47,530 nt of DNA. Origin: Mongoliibacter ruber. GTDB taxonomy: Bacteria; Bacteroidota; Bacteroidia; Cytophagales; Cyclobacteriaceae. The notes beneath the pieces were generated by a model. It ran no database searches and had not been told where the DNA came from. It saw nothing but the letters and a program-made list of their open reading frames with translations. Location of the stretch: contig NZ_PVTR01000009.1 in the NCBI RefSeq assembly GCF_003003005.1, positions 1-47,530 on the forward strand, written 5' to 3'. Each line of letters begins with the position of its first letter. The stretch's first letter is position 1. This document shows, piece by piece, positions 1-6,858 of this stretch. The position numbers and the translations under genes were made by a program.

Positions 1-115
1 TGTTACAGCCTTTCAATGAACTTACTCCCGATCATAGATCAATACCTTCAATCTACATCAGAACTTGACCAACGCTTTCCGTTAGTTTCTTACTTCTTTA
101 CCCTCTCTTTCGAAA
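1..115 (-). other. Untranslated leader, probably 5' leader of an rRNA operon running off the left edge
   Basis: Two tandem promoters (124-153 and 255-284) fire leftwards into this stretch. On the minus strand the few start codons here are followed within 11 codons by stops (for example the ATG near position 33 and the one near 60), so no protein gene starts before the window edge. The last bases before the edge contain TTCATTGAAAG, which resembles the conserved segment found just upstream of 16S rRNA in Bacteroidota. Tandem strong promoters plus an untranslated leader fit an rrn operon, but no rRNA sequence itself lies in the window, so this is an inference. Confidence 0.45.
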
Positions 116-123
116 CAGGTCTG

Positions 124-153
124 CAAAGGTAAAACAAAATTTTATTTTATCAA
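124..153 (-). promoter_or_regulatory. Bacteroidota-type promoter, proximal of two
   Basis: On the minus strand a TTG (151-153 on plus) is followed after exactly 19 bp by TACCTTTG (124-131), matching the TAnnTTTG -7 element of Bacteroidota sigma-A. It lies 131 bp downstream of a second promoter with the same spacing and the same -7 sequence. Confidence 0.7.
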
Positions 154-254
154 TAATTAAAAGTTAAAATTTTAATCTTTTTTTTATCGATTACCCTTCG
201 CTTATTTCAATTTTTCCTGCTGATTTTCGCAGCGTTCCCATCGTTTTGGGTTTG

Positions 255-284
255 CAAAGGTAAACACATTATCTCAGTTAGCAA
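255..284 (-). promoter_or_regulatory. Bacteroidota-type promoter, distal of two
   Basis: On the minus strand TTG (282-284) is followed after 19 bp by TACCTTTG (255-262). It has the same core sequence and spacing as the proximal promoter. The tandem arrangement is typical of stable RNA operons. Confidence 0.7.
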
Positions 285-860
285 GAGGTAACGCAACTGT
301 TTTAACCATTTAATGCAAGGTTTCTTTCAACTGACTGATTTTGAGATTGAAAATATTAAAACATTTTTATAGGTTTCTGAAATTAGGTATTCAAGATATT
401 TGAGGACAATCTACCTCTTAATAAAAAGGATAAGCACATAAGTCAGGATTCAAATATTATAAATCGGTATTGACTCTCAAGCTACCCTTGGTTGCGTCGA
501 TTTATTGGAATTCTTAAGAGCACTCAAAAACGATAGTAGCCTTTTTGACCTGAGGATTTAAAGTAGCAAAACACTTATAGTATATATAGTGTATTGCAAA
601 AACTGAAAGAGCAATTTTTGACGAAGCATTTTATGCGCCATGCTCCACTTGCCCTTAGGACTTTTCATTTCATAAAAAATGCTCACAAGTGAAAACTTAT
701 TATTTCAGAAAATCCGCAAAACCGCCCCGATAAAAATCTATTATTTCAGAAAAAGGGTTTATCATTATCACATAAGCATATCGGCATATTATATGTGACG
801 AAAAAGCCATCAACAAGTGAATGCTGCACATTGGATCAGATGAATGAAACAGCATAAATA
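285..860. other. Intergenic stretch without a recognisable gene
   Basis: No credible coding frame is seen on either strand over about 575 bases. The sequence is AT-rich. The only structure noted is a short direct repeat of TATTATTTCAGAAAA at 698-712 and 739-753. It separates the leftward promoters from the tRNA-Arg terminator. Confidence 0.5.
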
Positions 861-888
861 AAAAAAGCGCCTTAAAAAAGCGCTTTTA
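861..888 (-). terminator. Rho-independent terminator of tRNA-Arg
   Basis: The inverted repeat AAAAGCGC / GCGCTTTT lies 2 bases beyond the 3' end of the tRNA and is followed on the minus strand by a run of T residues (complement of the A run at 861-866). Confidence 0.75.
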
Positions 889-889
889 G

Positions 890-963
890 TGACCTCGTCA
901 GGATTCAAACCTGAAACCTCCTGAGCCGTAATCAGGTGCTCTATTCAGTTGAGCTACGAAGCC
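890..963 (-). tRNA. tRNA-Arg (anticodon ACG)
   Basis: The 74-base minus-strand sequence folds as a cloverleaf. The acceptor stem GGCTTCG pairs with CGAGGTC (two G-U pairs), followed by discriminator A. The D-stem begins GCTC. The anticodon stem CCTGA/TCAGG holds the loop TTACGGC, giving anticodon ACG at positions 34-36. The T-arm has the GTTTGAATC-type loop. CCA is not encoded. It has its own promoter and terminator, so it is a single-gene transcript. Confidence 0.93.
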
Positions 964-974
964 ATTTGGGATTG

Positions 975-1004
975 CAAAAGTAGGGAGGTTTTCTGAAATT
1001 GCAA
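975..1004 (-). promoter_or_regulatory. Promoter of tRNA-Arg
   Basis: On the minus strand TTG (1002-1004) is followed after 19 bp by TACTTTTG (975-982), a TAnnTTTG element. It ends 11 bases before the tRNA 5' end, so the primary transcript carries only a few extra 5' bases. Confidence 0.75.
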
Positions 1005-1138
1005 AAGACAAATTCAAATCATTTTCAAAAGCTTTTCTCAATTCAATTTTCTAATTAAGAATAATTAAGAGGAAAAGAACTGCAAATCAAGCATGATTTT
1101 ATAATTTAGCCGAAATTTTAAAGTCAATAAACTCTTTC

Positions 1139-1882
1139 ATGAAAAGATTATCATTAATTCTACTATTAAATTTTGTCTCTCTGACATTATTATTCGCACA
1201 AGAGGAGAAAAGAGAAAGAACCCCAATTGGAGGAAGACCTGATATAAAAGGTGACTTATTCATAGATTTCGGTTTCAACAGACTCAACAACATACCTGAT
1301 GAACTTGGAACAAACTTTTTCGGCTCAAGAACATTTAATGCTTATTTTCATTATCCGGTGAATATCGGTAATCAAACGGGATTCACCTTCAATCCCGGGA
1401 TAGGCATTGGAACAGATAAAATGGCCTTCCGAGACAATAGAAATCTATTTAACAATCCTGCTATAGGACCCGAATCTAGCCAAATGCTAGAATTGGAAGA
1501 GGTATATGGCGAAGACATATCAGTAAACAGGAACAACGCCTCTGCCAATTATATTGATTTACCTCTTGAAGTTAGGTATCATTTCAACAAAAGAAACTAC
1601 AGTAAGAGTTTTAGAATAGCTCTTGGAGGAAAGGTAGGTTACCTTCTAAACGCCCAAACAAAAGTGCAATATACCGATGATCAGGATTTGACGAGGAAAA
1701 TAAAGGACAGACAATCTTTTGGCTTTAGCCCGCTTAGGTATGGGGTTTATACCAGAATAGGATTTCCAGGATTTAATATATGGGGTTATTATGGACTCAA
1801 TCAGGTTTTTGAAGGAGAAAATGGACCTTTCAGAACACAGGCAAATCAGATTAACTTTGGTATCTCAGCTACATTGTTTTAA
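1139..1882 (+). CDS. Outer-membrane beta-barrel protein (PorT-like / porin family)
   Basis: The protein has 247 residues. It starts with a Sec signal peptide (MKRLSLILLL to about residue 20, cleavage likely after LLFA before QEEKRE). The rest alternates short hydrophobic and polar strands rich in Gly, Asn and aromatic residues (for example GDLFIDFGFNRL, FTFNPGIGIG, IWGYYGLNQV) and ends in a Phe (GISATLF), as outer-membrane barrels do. The size fits the 8-stranded PorT/outer-membrane beta-barrel family common in Bacteroidota. It probably sits in the outer membrane; its ligand or role is not visible. It stands alone, between tRNA-Arg and a bidirectional terminator. No exact TAnnTTTG promoter was seen upstream. 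Confidence 0.7.
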   Translation: MKRLSLILLLNFVSLTLLFAQEEKRERTPIGGRPDIKGDLFIDFGFNRLNNIPDELGTNFFGSRTFNAYFHYPVNIGNQTGFTFNPGIGIGTDKMAFRDNRNLFNNPAIGPESSQMLELEEVYGEDISVNRNNASANYIDLPLEVRYHFNKRNYSKSFRIALGGKVGYLLNAQTKVQYTDDQDLTRKIKDRQSFGFSPLRYGVYTRIGFPGFNIWGYYGLNQVFEGENGPFRTQANQINFGISATLF

Positions 1883-2064
1883 AAAAGAAAAGGTTTCTAT
1901 GGATTGAAGCCGATAATAAAAAAATACTAATCTTTGATTCAATTTGATACTATTGGGTATTAGAAATTTGTGACTATTGAACTAAAGTTACCACCAATAC
2001 TAGAATTTACGGTTGCCGACAAAGAAGCCGATTATGGTAATAACATCTTTTCATTTAAACAAAT

Positions 2065-2093
2065 AAAAAAGGGGCTCGATTGGCCCCTTTTTT
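2065..2093. terminator. Bidirectional rho-independent terminator
   Basis: A-run plus GGGGC (2065-2075), a 7-base loop, then GCCCC plus T-run (2083-2093) form a stem of 11 pairs with U-tracts on both strands. It lies between the barrel gene (ends 1882) and the minus-strand propeller gene (ends 2255) and can serve both. The 372 bases 1883-2254 hold nothing else recognisable. Confidence 0.75.
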
Positions 2094-2254
2094 ATTTTCC
2101 ATTTTATGATATCCGCTTTCATAACAATAGAATCTATATAATAGAATTAATCTGTGAGTTCGAACTAATATCAGAAAATATCCATTAGTATCGGTTTGCC
2201 CAAAATCCATCCTTTAATTGATTAGTGGCATAATTGCGGATAATCATATAATAT

Positions 2255-5200
2255 TTACTTTCTCTTCAATTCAGTCTTCAACTCTTCTATATTTAAGATG
2301 TTGGAAATTTGAGATTGTTCAATTTCTCTAAATTTAGTCAACTGAACATCTATCTGTCTGGTGATTTCCTGTCTTACTTCCTCAGCTCCATCTGTAGGCC
2401 TGTAAGCACCTGTTCCGGCAATGACATTCAAATGAGCGAGTTTGTTGTTGAGTCTGATAGGATAATTCAAAGGGTCTTGACCACTTCTGTTTTGGGTCTG
2501 ATACAATTCCTTTTCAATATCTGATATTGCATTTACGATACCATCTATCCTTCTTTTCTGCCTTGGGTTTTCCTTCGCAATCTCATTTAACTCATCTCTG
2601 TATTTTCTAATGACAATGATTGCCTCATGCGTTTCTGTCAACTTGTCTCGGACATCAATAAGAAAGTCGTATTGGGCCTGCAAGTCTTGCTGAGAAGATG
2701 GATACCTTAAATCAGGCAACACTTTGAATGATTCCTCCTGCGATTGTCCATCAACAGTCAACCTGACATGGTAATCGCCAGGAACCACCTTTGGTCCTCT
2801 CAAAGGACCTGACCACATGATCATTCCCTCAAATCCAATTGCATCAGGCACTCTCAAGTTCCAGTTGAATTCATTTGAACCTGATTTATACTTCAACGTA
2901 TCTCCCTCTACACCCTTCGAAGAAAATTCTCTTATCAGGTTTTTATCTTTATCAAAAAACTCAATTTTAAGTTCTTCTTTGGGGTCGTTTTTCAAATGGT
3001 AATATACCAAAACACCACCAGGTCTATTTGTACCAGCAGTAGCTGACTCTCTTCTCACACCATCCAACAAGTACGAATCCTGAGGTTTAAATAAATGGAA
3101 AGGCTTGTTTTTCACATCATCGGAAAGCTGGTGTAAAACAGTCAAGTCATCGATGATCCAAAAACTTCTTCCTTGAGTGGCTGCAATCAGATTGTTATCT
3201 TTGATTGTCAAATCTGTAATAGGAACAATCGGCAAATTAAGCTGCATTGACTGCCAGCTAGCTCCATCATCAAAAGACATATAGATGCCTGTTTCAGTGC
3301 CGGCATACAATATTCCTCTTCTTGCTGGATCAGCTCTTACTACCCTGGTAAAATGTTGCGGGTCAATCCCATCAACGATTTTGGTCCACGTAACTCCATA
3401 GTCAGTAGTTTTATATAGATATGGAGCGAAATCGCCATTTTTGTATGAAGTAGCAGCTACATAGAGGCCTCCTTCTTCAAATGGATGCCCTTCTACACTG
3501 TTTACCTGAGTCCATTCCGGAAAATTTGCCGGGGTTACATTTTCCCAAGTCTCACCATTATCCTTTGAGACATGGATCAAACCATCATCAGAACCTGTCC
3601 AAAGTACCCCCTTCTTAAGTGGAGATTCGGTCGCAGCAAAAATAGTACTATAGTATTCCACAGAAGTATTATCCTTGGTGATAGGTCCTCCAGATGGGCC
3701 TAGCTTTTCTTTGGCATTTCTAGTAAGGTCCGGAGAGAAAGTTTCCCAAGTCTGCCCCTTATTCGTAGACCTGTGAAATTGGTTAGAGGCTGTATACAAA
3801 ACTTCTGGATCATGTGGTGAAAAGAAAATCGGGAAATTCCACTGGAACCTATATTTCATTCCTTCTGCACCATGGCCCATTGGGTTGTCAGGGTAAACAT
3901 TCACATTTCTTCTTGCGCCTGAAGAGTGATTAAGCAATTGAAGCAAACCTCCATAATTACCACCAAAAACCACATCATTGTCAGTCGGGTCAACAGCCAG
4001 CCATCCACTTTCACTTCCTGCGCTTACTTCCCAATCATCTTCAGTAATTCCATAACCATCATTTCTGTGGTTAATTCTCATAGTAGAATTATCCTGCTGA
4101 GCACCATAGATTCTGTAAGGGAAATGGTTGTCCGTTGTCACCCGGTAAAATTGGGCTGTCGGTTGGTTCATATAAGTAGACCAGGATTCTCCACCATCAA
4201 GGGACACTTGCGCACCACCATCATCGGCAATCACCATTCTTGTATTGTCATTAGGGTCAATCCAAAGGTCATGGTGATCTCCATGAGGGGCTCTTGACCC
4301 CTTGAAAGTCTCTCCTCCATCAGTTGATTTATGATAATCTACATTGACTACATAGACAGTATTTTCATCCTGAGTATCTGCATAAATCCTAGTATAATAC
4401 CAAGCCCTTTGTCTCAGGTTTCTATCTTCATTTGTTTTGGTCCAAGTGGCACCTGCATCATCGGATCTAAAAACACCACCATTCAGGTTTTCTACTATTG
4501 CCCAAAGTCTATTTGAATTTAAAGGAGATACAGTAATACCCATGATGCCCAGTAAGCCATCCGGTAAACCTGGATTTCTTGAGATTTCTGTCCAGTTTTC
4601 TCCACCATCAGTACTTTTGAACATTTTTGAATTTGGCCCACCACTCTCCAAACTGTACGGTGTCCTTTTCACATCCCATGTCGAAGCGTACATAGTTTCC
4701 GGATCGTTAGGATCAAGAATCAAATCTACCGCACCAGCTACCGGTCCTGCAAACAATTTTCTTTCCCAGGATTTCCCTCCGTCTGTAGACTTGTAAACCC
4801 CTCTCATTTCTGTAGGTTTAAAAATATCACCTAAAACAGCTGCATACACAACATCAGGATTCTCTGGATGTACTCTTATTCTGGAAATAAACCTCGTTTC
4901 CTCCATTCCCAAATGCTCCCAAGTCTTGCCAGCATCGGTACTCTTCCAAAAACCATAACCATAGGAAACATTGCCTCTTACAGTTTTTTCTCCACCTCCT
5001 ACATAAATAATATTAGGGTCAGATTCAGCTACAGTAACAGCTCCAATGGAACCCCCAAAGAAGCCATCTGAGATATTGTCCCATGTTCTACCGGCATTCT
5101 CGGTTTTCCAAACACCACCACCCGTAGCTCCAAAATAATATGTATTTCTATCTGAAGTGACTCCGGCTACTGCAGCCGACCTACCACCTCTATGTGGGCC

Positions 5201-5323
5201 AACTAATCTCCATTGGACTGCATCATAAAGTGATTCGTCATAAGTTTGAGCCTGTATCTCTTGGCTTGGCAAAACCAAAAACCATAGAAATAAGCAGACT
5301 ATTGGGATAAATATTCTTTTCAT
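2255..5323 (-). CDS. Secreted BNR/sortilin-like beta-propeller protein (glycosyl-hydrolase-like annotation family)
   Basis: The protein has 1022 residues with a signal peptide ending near IQAQ (residue 26). At least ten Asp-box (BNR) motifs of the form S-x-D-x-G-x-T-W can be read, such as STDAGKTW, STDGGKSW, STDGGENW, SDDAGATW, SLDGGESW, STNKGQTW, SKDNGETW and SFDDGASW. They span about residues 70-700 and imply one or two beta-propellers of the sortilin/VPS10 or xyloglucanase type. From about residue 740 there is a beta-sandwich-like region (FlgD/Ig-like), then a charged helical stretch (about 900-1000). Proteins of this kind are often labelled glycosyl hydrolase, but no catalytic pair can be assigned here. 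It follows susD by 107 bases across a strong hairpin, so it is probably the last gene of the susCD operon, acting in the periplasm or on the cell surface. Confidence 0.75.
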   Translation of the reverse strand: MKRIFIPIVCLFLWFLVLPSQEIQAQTYDESLYDAVQWRLVGPHRGGRSAAVAGVTSDRNTYYFGATGGGVWKTENAGRTWDNISDGFFGGSIGAVTVAESDPNIIYVGGGEKTVRGNVSYGYGFWKSTDAGKTWEHLGMEETRFISRIRVHPENPDVVYAAVLGDIFKPTEMRGVYKSTDGGKSWERKLFAGPVAGAVDLILDPNDPETMYASTWDVKRTPYSLESGGPNSKMFKSTDGGENWTEISRNPGLPDGLLGIMGITVSPLNSNRLWAIVENLNGGVFRSDDAGATWTKTNEDRNLRQRAWYYTRIYADTQDENTVYVVNVDYHKSTDGGETFKGSRAPHGDHHDLWIDPNDNTRMVIADDGGAQVSLDGGESWSTYMNQPTAQFYRVTTDNHFPYRIYGAQQDNSTMRINHRNDGYGITEDDWEVSAGSESGWLAVDPTDNDVVFGGNYGGLLQLLNHSSGARRNVNVYPDNPMGHGAEGMKYRFQWNFPIFFSPHDPEVLYTASNQFHRSTNKGQTWETFSPDLTRNAKEKLGPSGGPITKDNTSVEYYSTIFAATESPLKKGVLWTGSDDGLIHVSKDNGETWENVTPANFPEWTQVNSVEGHPFEEGGLYVAATSYKNGDFAPYLYKTTDYGVTWTKIVDGIDPQHFTRVVRADPARRGILYAGTETGIYMSFDDGASWQSMQLNLPIVPITDLTIKDNNLIAATQGRSFWIIDDLTVLHQLSDDVKNKPFHLFKPQDSYLLDGVRRESATAGTNRPGGVLVYYHLKNDPKEELKIEFFDKDKNLIREFSSKGVEGDTLKYKSGSNEFNWNLRVPDAIGFEGMIMWSGPLRGPKVVPGDYHVRLTVDGQSQEESFKVLPDLRYPSSQQDLQAQYDFLIDVRDKLTETHEAIIVIRKYRDELNEIAKENPRQKRRIDGIVNAISDIEKELYQTQNRSGQDPLNYPIRLNNKLAHLNVIAGTGAYRPTDGAEEVRQEITRQIDVQLTKFREIEQSQISNILNIEELKTELKRK

Positions 5324-5368
5324 AGTGTAATAATTTGATTGAATAAATCGGTGTACTATAATTATAAA

Positions 5369-5420
5369 GTAGTGTCTTATTACTTCACGACTAAATTGCC
5401 ACGAAGTAAAAAGACACTAC
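5369..5420 (-). promoter_or_regulatory. Long intercistronic hairpin between susD and the propeller gene
   Basis: The arms 5369-5386 and 5403-5420 are 18 bases each and complementary at 17 positions (one A-A mismatch), with a 16-base loop. On the minus strand it lies 10 bases after the susD stop and is followed by TTTATAATTAT, a poor U-tract. It could be a partial terminator or an mRNA-stabilising processing hairpin. Role inferred only from position. Confidence 0.65.
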
Positions 5421-5430
5421 AAAGGCAATA

Positions 5431-6846
5431 CTAATTACCATAGTTCGGATTTTGAACCATATTTGGATTAGAGAGCAATTCATCTCTAGGAATGGGCAAA
5501 ATTTGCTTCCAAGGCTGATCTAAGCTCACAGGTGCAGAGGAATTTTTTCTTTCCACACTTCCCAAAACAATAAGTGCACGCTCAGTTCTTACAAGATCAA
5601 AGAAACTGTGTCCTTCAAAAGCCAATTCAAATTTCCTTTCTTTTTCAATCTCCAATAAAACCGCTTCTTGTGTCATAGGTCCTGAATAAGGGGCCACACC
5701 TGCTCTTTCTTTAATGGCATTGAGGTCATTTACCGCAAGCGCTAATGAACCGGAAGATTGAGCATAAGCTTCTGCCCTATTGAGGTACATTTCTGCTATC
5801 CTAATGACATGAAAATTATCAATGTTGCCAGGTTTTTGATATTTCGTCGGAAAATAGACTCCTTGGATAGGATCAAAACCAAACATGGCACCTCTCACGT
5901 CATTTTCATCAGACTGAATATCGGTAATAAAGCTTTCGTGAACAGCAAGTTCGCCTCTTCCACCTTGAGCGCCTGGGAAATACCAGAACCTCATTCCACT
6001 CTGATCAGCTGCAATAAACTCCAATTCAAAAATTGATTCGGTAGTAAATTCCCCTGCATAAATACCGAGGTAGTCTTCCAATAAACTATACTTACCATCC
6101 TCTATTACTTCAGTAGCCAACCTTATGACTTCATTATAATTTCTAGTATAGAGGTAAAACCTAGACAGCAATGCTCTTGCGGTACTTTTTACGGCCTTTG
6201 CTCTTGTAGCAGTATTATTGGCACCAGCCTCAGGGAGTAAGTTCAAGGCATTTAATAGATCTGCCTCGACCTGATTGTACCCATCAATCAGAGAAGGCCT
6301 GCTTGGGAACAAATCATCATTGACTGCTCTAGACGGCGTCAAAGGTAGGACCACACTTTGATCACCGATTACTCCAGGAACTCCACCAAATACCCTATTA
6401 AGATCGAATACCGCAAGGGCTCTGACAAAATAAGCCTGTCCGATAATACCATCTTTTTTGGTTTGATTCATTTCTATCCCAGGAACTTCAGCAATAATAT
6501 TATTTGCTTGATTAATTGCTCTATAAGCAGCAGTGTAAAAATTGGTAACTTCCAAATTGGAGGCATCCAACTGATAAGTATCCAACTCTCTATAAAAGTC
6601 CCAAGTACCTACACTTTGGGAAATATCACTGGAAACCTCACAAATATTCTGGAAATTCCTACCATAATAAGCCCCTGCCTGTAACTGGTGATAGAGTCCT
6701 GCCAATGCAGCATCGGCACTCTTTTCGTTAGCAAAAGCTACTTCATCTGATATCTGTATTTCAGGCTCTTGGTCCAACACATTACAGGCATTTATAAAGC
6801 AAATCCCCAGTACTGCGATTCCGGTATATATATAATTGATTTTCAT
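5431..6846 (-). CDS. SusD/RagB family outer-membrane nutrient-binding lipoprotein
   Basis: The protein has 471 residues. The N-terminus is a lipoprotein signal with FINAC, giving lipidated Cys21. The body has SusD/RagB hallmarks: an N-terminal SusD-like helical region (EKSADAALAGLYHQLQ, residues about 42-57), ARALLSRFYLYTRNYNEVI (TPR-like repeats, about 222-242), and the C-terminal RagB/SusD domain with NRAEAYAQ, LNAIKERAGV and EIEKERKFELAFEGHSFFDLVRT, which is highly typical. SusD caps the SusC transporter on the cell surface and delivers the ligand. It starts 12 bases after susC ends, so they are co-transcribed. The substrate is unknown because no glycosidase is encoded nearby. Confidence 0.95.
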   Translation of the reverse strand: MKINYIYTGIAVLGICFINACNVLDQEPEIQISDEVAFANEKSADAALAGLYHQLQAGAYYGRNFQNICEVSSDISQSVGTWDFYRELDTYQLDASNLEVTNFYTAAYRAINQANNIIAEVPGIEMNQTKKDGIIGQAYFVRALAVFDLNRVFGGVPGVIGDQSVVLPLTPSRAVNDDLFPSRPSLIDGYNQVEADLLNALNLLPEAGANNTATRAKAVKSTARALLSRFYLYTRNYNEVIRLATEVIEDGKYSLLEDYLGIYAGEFTTESIFELEFIAADQSGMRFWYFPGAQGGRGELAVHESFITDIQSDENDVRGAMFGFDPIQGVYFPTKYQKPGNIDNFHVIRIAEMYLNRAEAYAQSSGSLALAVNDLNAIKERAGVAPYSGPMTQEAVLLEIEKERKFELAFEGHSFFDLVRTERALIVLGSVERKNSSAPVSLDQPWKQILPIPRDELLSNPNMVQNPNYGN

Positions 6847-6858
6847 GATTTTCTGAAT

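Noticed and set aside
541-600. ACACTTATAGTATATATAGTGT, resembling an NrdR box
   Set aside because: It is 6 bases longer than a NrdR box and far from nrdB; imperfect AT-rich palindrome.
1099-1293. Minus-strand frame opposite the barrel gene, and many similar antisense frames
   Set aside because: They are shadows of real genes on the other strand with no homology features.
1970-2188. 72-codon plus-strand frame starting at GTG
   Set aside because: It runs through the bidirectional terminator hairpin at 2065-2093 and has no family features or signal.
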